NCBI GenBank assembly: GCA_964484675.1
Contig: CAZAFC010000009.1
Span: forward strand, 1 to 44,090
Origin: CAZAFC01 sp964484675
GTDB lineage: Bacteria > Patescibacteriota > Saccharimonadia > Saccharimonadales > UBA4665
DNA: 44,090 nucleotides
Direction: 5' to 3'
Numbering within the stretch: the stretch's first letter is position 1; each line of letters begins with the position of its first letter. Made by a program: the position numbers and the translations under genes. This document shows, piece by piece, positions 16,498 to 22,887 of the stretch. The notes below the pieces were generated by a model. It saw only the letters and a list, made by a program, of their open reading frames with translations. It had not been told where the DNA came from and searched no databases.

Positions 16498-18174
16498 TTA
16501 CTGCATGATCAGGATCCGGATGATGGCCTCCTGCTTGCTCGTGATGCGCTCCACGACGTGCTCGAAGTCAAGCATTTCGGGGTCGTCGGAGAGCGCTGTC
16601 AGCACCTCGATGAGCAGCCATTTCTGGAAGCCCAGGATGTACCGGTCGTTCTTGGCCAAGTGCCGGCCGTCGGTTTCATCCAGCAACACCCAGAGCGGAT
16701 GGGTTACGTTGATGCGGAGCTGGAGCTCGGCATGGTCGTACACCCAGAGTGCCGTGCTGTCGCCGATCTCGTACACGAGCGTCGGCAGTGAGGCGGCCTG
16801 GCGTCGTCGGCTCGGGCTTGGATCGGTGGGTGGCGCCGAGGGCGGCTCGACAACGACGCGCTGCTTGGGCTTGTCGAGCTTGGGGCCTGGCACAGCATCT
16901 TCCTTGGGTGCCGATGCCGCACGCTTCTCGCGGGGAAGTCCCGGGAAAATGTCGGACAGCGACTCATAGAATCGGCTGAGTCCCGGACTTGCGCCGAATG
17001 ACGCGAACAACTGTCTGTACGTTTGCTCGCCCAGCCGCTTGTATCGTTCGTCGGCCTGAAGTTCACGCTCCTCGTCGACCAGGTTTTGGCCGAGCAGAAT
17101 GAACCATTCGGAGATCGCGCCCGCCAGGCCCAAGACAGCGGCGTTGTACACGAACTTGTTTCGTTGGTACTCCATGTCGATGCCCGTGGCCGTGATGACG
17201 CCCTCGAAGTAGCCGCTGCCCAGTGCCTGCAGGGCGTGGGTGAGGGTTGGGTCGTCCGCGGCGACACTTGAGGTCTGCTGCCGAAAGTCCAGCCACGGCA
17301 CCGCGTCGGCAGCATCGGCTTCTGCGAAGCTGACCACCCCGCGCCGTTCGCCAGAGGCGCCGCGTAGAGCCCGATAGAGCTCGAAGGTGACCGTACCGGC
17401 GTCGGCATCTCTGGTGGTATACGGTTCGAGCTTGACGCCCGTGTACACCCGCGGGTCGATCCGTTCCGTTTTGATGGCGCCGCTGTGTTCACGGACCATC
17501 ACCAAGATGGTCGTCCCGCGGGCTTTCATGCCCTTGCCGAGCCGTGTCTGGATCTGTTCCCTGAGGTCAGCCGGATCGAGCGCGCCGATGACGCGATCCT
17601 TGGTGACACCATTCATGAAAACCATGGTGCGCCAGATGACATCCGGCTCGTTGTCGGCCTTCTTGACCTCTTTGGCGAGGGTTGAGAATGGCTTGCCGAG
17701 TGCCGGCAGGGCCGTCAGGTCTTGGTCCATCGGGATGCTGACATCCCTTTGGGGTCTGATCTCCTTCTCTCTGAATGTCCAACGGTAGGTCGCGCCGTCC
17801 GGGTCGGGTTGACTCATGACGACCATTTCTGTGCACTTTGTGATCGGCGAAACCAAACCGAGTCCGAAGCGCCCGAGGACGCCCGGAGCTCGATTCTTGA
17901 CGGTTTGCCCGACGGTCAGCAGGGCTTGCGCGAATTTCTCCGGCGTGATGCCTGTGCCGTCGTCGCAGACTGCGATGAACCCTTCTTTGCGGTCCACGAT
18001 GATGCCGACGTGCTTGGCTTGTGCGTCGATGGCGTTTTGGGCCATCTCTTGCAAGGTCTTCGATATGCCCGGGTACTGATCGGCTGCCAGGCACACCATA
18101 TTGCCCAGATGGCTGCCCATCGCTACCTGGACGACGGCTGCCGCCTTGGCGCTTCCCCGCTTTTTTGCCGGCAC
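16498..18174 (-). CDS. GHKL-type ATPase (Hsp90/MORC-like ATP-binding fold)
   Basis: A 558-aa protein with an N-terminal Bergerat ATPase domain: N-box LQEMAQNAIDA (E43, N47, D50), G1 box DDGTG (71-75) with the metal/adenine Asp, and lid motif GRFGLGL (101-107). A long unrecognised middle follows (about 130-390; beta strands, then helices around WFILLGQNLVDEERELQADERYKRLGEQ). Next is a Pro/Ser/Lys-rich linker (about 405-460) and a compact C-terminal domain. Histidine kinase HisKA and topoisomerase motifs are absent, so an ATP-driven conformational machine is more likely. It starts with GTG one base after the stop of the 18176 gene, so the two are strictly coupled and presumably act together. 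Known GHKL proteins of this layout occur in antiphage systems, but nothing here proves that role. Confidence 0.82.
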   Translation of the reverse strand: MPAKKRGSAKAAAVVQVAMGSHLGNMVCLAADQYPGISKTLQEMAQNAIDAQAKHVGIIVDRKEGFIAVCDDGTGITPEKFAQALLTVGQTVKNRAPGVLGRFGLGLVSPITKCTEMVVMSQPDPDGATYRWTFREKEIRPQRDVSIPMDQDLTALPALGKPFSTLAKEVKKADNEPDVIWRTMVFMNGVTKDRVIGALDPADLREQIQTRLGKGMKARGTTILVMVREHSGAIKTERIDPRVYTGVKLEPYTTRDADAGTVTFELYRALRGASGERRGVVSFAEADAADAVPWLDFRQQTSSVAADDPTLTHALQALGSGYFEGVITATGIDMEYQRNKFVYNAAVLGLAGAISEWFILLGQNLVDEERELQADERYKRLGEQTYRQLFASFGASPGLSRFYESLSDIFPGLPREKRAASAPKEDAVPGPKLDKPKQRVVVEPPSAPPTDPSPSRRRQAASLPTLVYEIGDSTALWVYDHAELQLRINVTHPLWVLLDETDGRHLAKNDRYILGFQKWLLIEVLTALSDDPEMLDFEHVVERITSKQEAIIRILIMQ

Positions 18175-18175
18175 T

Positions 18176-19105
18176 TCAGACCTCCGACGACAGGATCTTG
18201 TGCGCCCGGGTGCTACTGAGCGCAGCCATCTGGTTCTTCAGGTCGAAGTAGAGGTCTGCCCCCACCAGTCGCTTGAGCGCTTGCTGCTCCTCGGGAGAGA
18301 AGTTGTCGAGCACGTGCTGCGCGTAGACTCGAGCGGTCAGGAAGCTTGCGGCCAGTTCGAACTTGCTCGGCTCATTGCCACCTGCTGCCTGTCCGCGGGC
18401 GAACAGCATGCTCCTGACGATCGCCTCGATGTCCGCCACTGCGGGTGCCGGTGTTTCGTCGAGCGTCGCGTCGGTCGAAGGGACCGGCACGTGCTCTTCG
18501 GTTGTTGCCAGCGCGCTGGTCGGCTTGACCGTTGCGGCCGCCAGGTTGTGGCTGTGCTCGGAGGTGCATGCGTCCAGTTCGGCCTGGCGCTTGGCCATCT
18601 CCTCGGCCAGCTTGACACCGTGCTCGGCTTCCAGAGCTCGCCGCATTGCCCGCAGGTCGATTTGCTGGCTTACGGGGTGCTCGATGACGCGCTCGCTCTG
18701 CTTGAGCTTGACGAGCTGGCCACCACGTGCGGCATGCAGGACCGAGCCTTCTGCGGTACCGCCGCAGAGTTGCTGGGCCGTGGGCATGTCGATGACATCG
18801 TAAGCCAAGAGCTTGCCGATGTAGCTGCCGTACGGCTGAGAGCTGGTGACGCCGGCGATCTCCGGGCTGGGAATCCCGGCCTGCTCCAGCAAATACCACA
18901 GCTTGAAGGTGCTGATGCCACCGAGGAGCTTGGCCTTCGGGTTGACGAACCAGCTGCCGACGACCATCAGTTTCACGTCGCAGTGGTTGGAGATGGCCTG
19001 TGCCAGCGGCACCAGTTCGACGTAGTGCGTGCGCAGCCGATCCATCACGAGTTGGGTGAGGTGCTCACCGGCGATGACCACGGGGCTGGTGTCGAGGTCG
19101 TTCAT
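18176..19105 (-). CDS. Unknown protein coupled to the GHKL ATPase
   Basis: A 309-aa soluble protein I do not recognise. Residues 1-130 are mixed alpha/beta, with hydrophobic strands such as DVKLMVVGSWFVNP and the helix FKLWYLLEQAGI. A helical Glu/Lys/Ala segment follows (about 140-170), then an Ala/Thr/Pro-rich linker (about 175-215). The C-terminal helical domain contains IEAIVRSMLFARG and FSPEEQQALKRLVGADLYFDL. No catalytic motif, cysteine cluster or membrane helix is evident. The ATG at 19105 is supported by AAGGAAGG and GGGGAAG ribosome-site sequence, while upstream in-frame codons lie in the leader. Its TGA stop is followed by one base and then the GTG of the ATPase, so it is most likely an adaptor or effector of that ATPase. 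Confidence 0.7.
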   Translation of the reverse strand: MNDLDTSPVVIAGEHLTQLVMDRLRTHYVELVPLAQAISNHCDVKLMVVGSWFVNPKAKLLGGISTFKLWYLLEQAGIPSPEIAGVTSSQPYGSYIGKLLAYDVIDMPTAQQLCGGTAEGSVLHAARGGQLVKLKQSERVIEHPVSQQIDLRAMRRALEAEHGVKLAEEMAKRQAELDACTSEHSHNLAAATVKPTSALATTEEHVPVPSTDATLDETPAPAVADIEAIVRSMLFARGQAAGGNEPSKFELAASFLTARVYAQHVLDNFSPEEQQALKRLVGADLYFDLKNQMAALSSTRAHKILSSEV

Positions 19106-19128
19106 ACTTCCCCGCCTTCCTTGATCAT

Positions 19129-19180
19129 GAAGAGATTGCCTCTTCGGTACAATCAAACTCCGTTTGGAGCGATCAGTATA
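19129..19180 (-). promoter_or_regulatory. Promoter and structured leader of the GHKL operon
   Basis: On the minus strand a TATACT box (19180-19175) is followed by a small hairpin CTCC-AAAC-GGAG (19169-19158). A second, stronger hairpin GAAGAG-GCAAT-CTCTTC follows (19145-19129), then the ribosome site of the 309-aa gene. The layout matches the leaders of the other accessory genes. Single short hairpins can occur by chance. Confidence 0.5.
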
Positions 19181-19255
19181 ACTGTATAATATTTCTTCAG
19201 TAATTACTAGTTATTCTTCTGGGATAAGCGCCATATCTTTTGCGTTTTAGGCCAT

Positions 19256-19293
19256 CAAAAACCGCCGGCGGATTGTGGCCGGGGCGGTTTTTG
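19256..19293 (-). terminator. Intrinsic terminator after the membrane-protein gene
   Basis: An 11-bp stem (CAAAAACCGCC at 19256-19266 with GGCGGTTTTTG at 19283-19293) has T-runs on both strands. On the minus strand it would end the transcript of the 19404 gene and protect the GHKL operon promoter 75 nt further on. It could work in both directions. Confidence 0.8.
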
Positions 19294-19349
19294 GTTTGTT
19301 GTAATCTTGGTGGCGCGGCACATGTATAAAAATATCGGCAGATGTTCGT

Positions 19350-19402
19350 GAGGCGCGTGGTGCGGCGGAGGCGGAGAGCCACTGTCGCACCACGCGTGCC
19401 TC
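19350..19402 (-). terminator. GC-rich 3' hairpin abutting the membrane-protein stop
   Basis: A 15-bp stem with a 2-nt bulge (GAGGC-GCGTGGTGCG at 19350-19364 with CGCACCACGC-gt-GCCTC at 19386-19402) begins 1 nt after the stop codon of the 19404 gene. It has a 21-nt loop and no T-run. It belongs to the recurrent post-stop hairpin class of the accessory genes. True termination probably occurs at the T-rich hairpin further downstream. Confidence 0.5.
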
Positions 19403-19403
19403 T

Positions 19404-19877
19404 TCAGTTGCCAGCCAGTGACCGCCGAGCCTGGGCTCGCAGCCAGCGCCGCTGCGCGAAGACTGCGTACGGGATGCCGAACGCGATCGTCGCGATCTCA
19501 GCGGTGAACAGGTACGAGTTGCGGTGGTAGTAAATCGCGCTGGCCTGGAAGAAGAGACCGAGCATCAGGAACGAGGCCAGCCAGCGGTACTCGCCGAACT
19601 GGTTGTTGGCGAACCACCTGTGGCCGGCGTCGTGGCGGACCTTGGTGATAGCGAAGTAGATCGCACACCCCCCGTTGCCGATTACGCAGACCGTGAGGGT
19701 TGCGTGGTTCGTGAGCGACCACACGTCAACATTGACCATCGGGACACTCATCGCGAGGGTTTCTACTTCGCAGCCGTTCAAGAGCGTGGTGCGGGCTGAG
19801 CGCCAGCCTTTGCCGATGGCGAGCACACCCAGAAGCACGAGCGTGCCGGCGCCCATTATCTGCAAAAACGCATGCAC
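19404..19877 (-). CDS. Four-helix membrane protein, unknown function
   Basis: A 157-aa membrane protein. Predicted helices are FLQIMGAGTLVLLGVLAIG (about 4-22), LTVCVIGNGGCAIYFAIT (about 53-70), WLASFLMLGLFFQASAIYY (about 93-111) and FTAEIATIAFGIPYAVF (about 119-135). The loop between helices 2 and 3 is rich in His/Arg/Asn/Trp (RHDAGHRWFANNQFGEYRW), and the C-terminus is strongly basic. The start is a GTG at 19877, chosen because AAAGGTGG lies 5 nt upstream; the longer TTG-started frame lacks a ribosome site. A degraded second copy of its helix-3 region survives at 16245-16395. It lies between paralog 2 and the GHKL operon. No known family is recognised. Confidence 0.65.
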   Translation of the reverse strand: MHAFLQIMGAGTLVLLGVLAIGKGWRSARTTLLNGCEVETLAMSVPMVNVDVWSLTNHATLTVCVIGNGGCAIYFAITKVRHDAGHRWFANNQFGEYRWLASFLMLGLFFQASAIYYHRNSYLFTAEIATIAFGIPYAVFAQRRWLRAQARRSLAGN

Positions 19878-20015
19878 TGAGGCCACCTTTCTACGTGACG
19901 TGCCGTGGCACATCTGCCGATAGGAGCTCAAAGCCGCCGAAGCGTCAATGATGCCAAATTTATATCATAATTATCGTACTTTTCCAATCCTCGTTATCAA
20001 GAGACACTATGAAAA

Positions 20016-20047
20016 GGCGCCACTGCGAAAGGATTCGGAGTGGCGCC
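20016..20047 (-). terminator. Hairpin terminator of paralog 2
   Basis: A perfect 9-bp stem (GGCGCCACT at 20016-20024 with AGTGGCGCC at 20039-20047) ends on the minus strand in TTTTC. It lies 15 nt after the stop of the 20063 gene. Its sequence, including the GCGA...ATTCGG loop, is almost identical to the hairpin after paralog 1. Confidence 0.75.
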
Positions 20048-20062
20048 ATGGCACCAGAGAGA

Positions 20063-20611
20063 TCAGACGAGCTTGAACGTGATGCCGGCGGCGCAAGCCT
20101 CTTCGCTGATGTTGACCGTCTTGGTGCCGTGGACGATCACCAGCATCTCGTCGGGAACCGACAGGACGGTGGAGCGGTCAGACTGCCCCGCGCCGGGGTG
20201 ATTGATCTGCAGGCTGCCGCTGCTGCCTTGGGCGATGATGGCACCGTCCCCTATGGAGATGATGCCCGTGTTGCTGCCGCCGATCAACTGGGTGATGTCC
20301 CCGCCGACGACATTGCCGCCTGCGTGCTGGATGACCGAGGCATTGCCGCGCACCGTAGCGCGCTGAACGACCGACGTTCCGCGGCCGCTCGCGATGATGC
20401 CACGGTTGCTGGTCGTTGCCGACCCGCCGTCCGAGACCATTGTGGTGCTCGTTCGAGCTCCTCGCCGGAAGCCGAACAGCCTGGAGAGCAGCCTGGACTT
20501 GTTGCGCCGTGCGCTCCCCCTGCTGATGAGGGTGGTCGCTCCGTCGGTGCTGAGCTCGATGCTCAGCGGCCCATTGACGTGTACCGTCACCTGGCTGCGC
20601 TGGTCGCTCAT
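20063..20611 (-). CDS. Beta-repeat protein, paralog 2
   Basis: A 182-aa protein, exactly as long as paralog 1. A beta-rich start (QVTVHVNGPLSIELSTDG) is followed by a basic patch KSRLLSRLFGFRRGARTS (38-55) that paralog 1 lacks. Gly/Ser/Ile repeats come next: NRGIIASGRGTSVVQ, ASVIQHAGGNVVGGD and NTGIISIGDGAIIA (114-127), the last matching FGIISTGDGARII of paralog 1. The C-terminal block, SVPDEMLVIVH and then ITF, aligns gap-free with paralog 1 over residues 147-182. No signal peptide or membrane helix. The basic patch might contact membrane, nucleic acid or a partner. The start ATG is supported by TTGGAG and the conserved leader. Function unknown. Confidence 0.72.
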   Translation of the reverse strand: MSDQRSQVTVHVNGPLSIELSTDGATTLISRGSARRNKSRLLSRLFGFRRGARTSTTMVSDGGSATTSNRGIIASGRGTSVVQRATVRGNASVIQHAGGNVVGGDITQLIGGSNTGIISIGDGAIIAQGSSGSLQINHPGAGQSDRSTVLSVPDEMLVIVHGTKTVNISEEACAAGITFKLV

Positions 20612-20660
20612 ACAATGCTCCAACTCTCTTTTTCGGGCGAGTCCCGAAAGGTATGTATAC
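20612..20660 (-). promoter_or_regulatory. Promoter and conserved leader hairpin of paralog 2
   Basis: On the minus strand a TATACA box lies about 10 nt before the hairpin TCGGG-ACTCG-CCCGA (20647-20633). AGAGAGTTGGAG and the ATG follow. Hairpin, spacing and ribosome site match those of paralogs 1 and 3, while the surrounding bases differ. This argues that the hairpin is maintained. Confidence 0.55.
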
Positions 20661-20718
20661 TTTACCATGAATTCCACATATATGCCAGATACGAGTATGC
20701 ACGCCAATCAATATGAAA

Positions 20719-20750
20719 AGGCGCCACTGCGATAAAATCGAGTGGCGCCT
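20719..20750 (-). terminator. Hairpin terminator of paralog 3
   Basis: A perfect 10-bp stem (AGGCGCCACT at 20719-20728 with AGTGGCGCCT at 20741-20750) has a loop that forms an inner CGAT/ATCG pairing, then TTTTC on the minus strand. It lies 17 nt after the stop of the 20768 gene and is the third near-copy of this element. Confidence 0.75.
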
Positions 20751-20767
20751 GCGCACCGGGAGCTGGG

Positions 20768-21241
20768 CTAGTCGTTGCGGCGCGCGATGCCGGCGTCGAT
20801 GGCTTCGGGAGTGAACGTCACCTCGGGCGCCTGCAAGATCTCGACCTTGGTGCCCGGCGGCACGAGGATGACGATCTCGCCGTCTTCGGCCACCGGGAAC
20901 TCGATCGAGTCCGCGGCCTGCGACTGCTTGGACGTGCTGGTGCCGCCGTCGACACTGAACCTCCCACGTGGGTCATGGTACGTGCCGCTCATGAGCCCGA
21001 TGGCCACGCTGTTGCCCTGAGCCTCGACGGCGATCGAGCTGGTGGCGGTTGCGGACGCGACCTGGCGGATGCTGACGCCTTCTGGCTTGGCGGTGAGCTC
21101 CAGCGGTGTCTTGCTGCTACCCATGATCTGGCCGGCGGGGCCTCGGTCGATCTTGACCTTGGCGTTGCGGGCCATGATCATGACGTAGCCATTGGGGTCG
21201 AGCGCGTGCATGACGTTGTTTGCGGTACTCTTCATGGACAT
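20768..21241 (-). CDS. Beta-repeat protein, paralog 3
   Basis: A 157-aa diverged member of the family. It shares with paralog 1 the N-terminal DRGPAGQIMGSSKTPLEL segment (compare DVGPAGHLSVTSPKTLVV), the HDPRGRFSV turn, SVAIG, and the C-terminal VPPGTKVEI plus TPEAIDAGI. The central GIISxGDGA repeats are missing, which explains the shorter length, and a Thr/Ser/Gln stretch replaces them. No Cys, signal peptide or membrane helix. It starts at the first of two ATGs (MSMKST), with GTTGGAG upstream and the conserved leader hairpin. It is the upstream end of the co-oriented island. Function unknown. Confidence 0.7.
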   Translation of the reverse strand: MSMKSTANNVMHALDPNGYVMIMARNAKVKIDRGPAGQIMGSSKTPLELTAKPEGVSIRQVASATATSSIAVEAQGNSVAIGLMSGTYHDPRGRFSVDGGTSTSKQSQAADSIEFPVAEDGEIVILVPPGTKVEILQAPEVTFTPEAIDAGIARRND

Positions 21242-21295
21242 GAGTGCTCCAACGCTCCATCTCTCGGGCGAATCCCAGAGGACAACATATTTTAG
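21242..21295 (-). promoter_or_regulatory. Promoter and conserved leader of paralog 3
   Basis: On the minus strand a TAAAAT-like box is followed by TCTGGGATTCGCCCGAGA (21279-21264 region), a weaker version of the leader hairpin seen before paralogs 1 and 2. GTTGGAG and the ATG come next. A further TATACT box lies near 21320. Confidence 0.45.
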
Positions 21296-21332
21296 AATAA
21301 ATATAGAGATTTTTCAAGTATAATCGTGATAG

Positions 21333-21511
21333 GCGAGTCGGGGTTTTGCTGTCGAAGCAGCGTGCCCCTGCGCCGCAGGCTGGCTTTGGAAGATTTCCAG
21401 GACTTTTCTGGTGATTGCTGTTGCACGATCAGGTATGTGAATGACCACTCCTGCCTATGCGATTTAATGATACCCAAAAAACCACCCGAGAATAATCCAC
21501 GGGTGGTTTTT
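21333..21511 (+). ncRNA. Candidate structured non-coding RNA
   Basis: This gene-free stretch begins about 7 nt after a perfect TATAAT box (near 21321-21326) and ends in a strong hairpin with T-run (21476-21511). Within it a closing stem ATAGGC-GAG/CTC-(ct)-GCCTAT (about 21330 and 21460) encloses several local hairpins: GGGG...CCCC around GCTG-TCGAAG-CAGC, CCTGC-GCC-GCAGG, TGGAA-GAT-TTCCA and CCAG...CTGG. I could not match it to 6S, SRP, tmRNA or RNase P consensus motifs. The terminator also serves rplL on the other strand, and the TATAAT overlaps a minus-strand TATACT, so transcription on this strand is uncertain. Confidence 0.4.
21476..21511 (-). terminator. Terminator of the rplJ-rplL operon (bidirectional)
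   Basis: The stem ACCACCCG (21481-21488) pairs with CGGGTGGT (21500-21507) and is flanked by an A-run and a T-run that extend it and supply the T-tract in either direction. It lies 22 nt after the rplL stop. Confidence 0.85.
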
Positions 21512-21532
21512 GTGTGTAATCTTGGTCGAAGA

Positions 21533-21910
21533 TTAGGCGAGTTCAACAGTTGCGCCAGCAGCTTCGAGGGCTTTCTTGGCAGCTTCGGCGTCGTCTTTCT
21601 TGGCAGCTTCGAGAACGGTCTTTGGAGCGCCATCGACGAGAGCTTTTGCTTCGCCAAGGCCAAGGCCAGTGAGTTCTTTGACGGCCTTGATGACAGCAAC
21701 TTTCTGTGCGCCGGCGTCTTTCAGGACAACGTCAAATTCGCTCTTCTCGTCAGCGGCAGCAGCGCCACCTTCGGCAGGAGCGGCGGCAACAGCAACAGCG
21801 GCCGCAGCCGGCTCGATGCCGTATTCGTCTTTGAGGATGTTTTTGAGTTCGTTTACTTCGAGGACAGTGAGCTTGGTCAGCTCTTCTGCCAATTTCTTGA
21901 GGTCAGCCAT
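21533..21910 (-). CDS. rplL: 50S ribosomal protein L7/L12
   Basis: A 125-aa stalk protein that recruits translation factors to the ribosome. The N-terminal dimerisation helices (LKKLAEELTKLTVLEVNELKN) lead to an Ala-rich flexible hinge (about 35-55). The C-terminal factor-binding domain follows: EFDVVLKDAGAQKVAVIKAV, then TGLGLGEAKALVDGAPK, ending GATVELA. Length and domain order are normal. The ribosome site GAAAGGA lies before the ATG. It is 28 nt downstream of rplJ and the last gene of the operon. Confidence 0.97.
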   Translation of the reverse strand: MADLKKLAEELTKLTVLEVNELKNILKDEYGIEPAAAAVAVAAAPAEGGAAAADEKSEFDVVLKDAGAQKVAVIKAVKELTGLGLGEAKALVDGAPKTVLEAAKKDDAEAAKKALEAAGATVELA

Positions 21911-21938
21911 TTGTAATTCCTTTCAAATGATGTAACTA

Positions 21939-22463
21939 TTATGCGTTTGCTTTGGCTTCGATGCCATCCAGCAGGCCGTGCAAATTGCCCGACAGGCCGC
22001 TGACAACGTCGTTGAGCGGTGCAGCCAAGGTGGCGATGACTTGCGCGATGAGTTGGTTCTTGCTCGGCAATGTAGCCAGAGCCTTGACTTCGTCCACGCT
22101 CATGAACGTGCCTTGGGCCGTGATGGCGCCGACGAATTCAATGCTCGGGTTGAGCTTGGCGAAGCTGGCGAGCACTTGTGCGGGCGCAACTTCGTCTTCG
22201 CTGTTGAAGGCGTAGATGAGCTGACCGTTCAGCGCGCTGGTGTCGACACTTTTGAGGGCGTCATTCTCCTGCAGGGCCTTGATAACCAGCCGGTTTTTTA
22301 CAACGCGTAACTTAGTGCCGTTGCCGCGAGCGTCGCGCCGCAACTGTTGCAGCGCCTTCACGGTCGTGCCCTGATAGGCGGCGACTACGGTCATCTTTGA
22401 GCTGGCGAGCAGCTCAGCAACGTCGGCGACAACTTCGTTTTTCTTGTCTTTGGTTAAAGCCAT
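21939..22463 (-). CDS. rplJ: 50S ribosomal protein L10
   Basis: A 174-aa protein forming the base of the ribosomal stalk, binding 23S rRNA and L7/L12 dimers. It has the family start MALTKDKKNEVVADV, the segment VVAAYQGTTVKALQQLRRDAR, LRVVKNRLVIKAL, and a C-terminal helix (NLHGLLDGIEAKANA) that carries L7/L12. A Shine-Dalgarno AAGGAAG precedes the ATG. L10 commonly represses its own operon by binding a leader RNA, and such a leader with an attenuator lies upstream here. Confidence 0.97.
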   Translation of the reverse strand: MALTKDKKNEVVADVAELLASSKMTVVAAYQGTTVKALQQLRRDARGNGTKLRVVKNRLVIKALQENDALKSVDTSALNGQLIYAFNSEDEVAPAQVLASFAKLNPSIEFVGAITAQGTFMSVDEVKALATLPSKNQLIAQVIATLAAPLNDVVSGLSGNLHGLLDGIEAKANA

Positions 22464-22618
22464 AAATTGCTTCTTCCTTATATATTTATGTAAATAAAAA
22501 TCTTCGACCTAGATTTTTAAGGATCTTGAGACATCTTGACTGATTGCCTGAATGCGTTTTGCGCGTGGGGCTGAGAGCCTGTTTGCGCCAAACGTTGCCT
22601 TCAGATGCAAAAAGCAAA

Positions 22619-22740
22619 CAAAAAGTCTTTGGTTCTCGCATTACCAAAGACTATAGGGCGTAAAACAAAACTGTTTCATTCCTCGGTAGCGGATTAAGCG
22701 TGCCAAAATGCCACACAGCTACGGTCTTCGGTAATGTTCA
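22619..22740 (-). promoter_or_regulatory. L10-type leader with intrinsic attenuator
   Basis: On the minus strand the leader contains ACCGAAGACCGTAGC and later GCTTAATCCGCTACCGAGG. GTAGC pairs with GCTAC, and the flanking unpaired bases resemble the L10-binding kink-turn of L10 leaders. About 30 nt on, a perfect 10-bp hairpin (AGTCTTTGGT at 22652-22643 with ACCAAAGACT at 22633-22624) is followed by TTTTTG, an intrinsic terminator about 155 nt before rplJ. This fits L10-dependent transcription attenuation. The L10-binding assignment rests on recognised sequence, not on a covariance search. Confidence 0.75.
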
Positions 22741-22746
22741 CGGCCG

Positions 22747-22775
22747 ATTATACACGAGCGCCGTGCGGTTGTCTA
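22747..22775 (-). promoter_or_regulatory. Promoter of rplJ-rplL
   Basis: TAGACA (-35, 22775-22770) and TATAAT (-10, 22752-22747) are separated by exactly 17 bp on the minus strand. The start point near 22740 places the L10 leader at the 5' end of the transcript. The same TAGACW-N17-TATAAT layout precedes rplK. Confidence 0.8.
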
Positions 22776-22887
22776 GGGATTCTGGATGTTTCGGTTTTAG
22801 CATACGTGACTGGCTCCGGCTTTCACCGAAGGTCCTCGGCGCAGCAGGTCTTGCTCCGAGTTGATCGTAGCCTGTTGATGCCAAGGA

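Noticed and set aside
21333..21475. Assignment of the structured stretch as SRP RNA, 6S RNA or tmRNA
   Set aside because: The SRP tetraloop helix motif, the 6S central bubble layout and the tmRNA tRNA-like ends are not present, so I left it unassigned.
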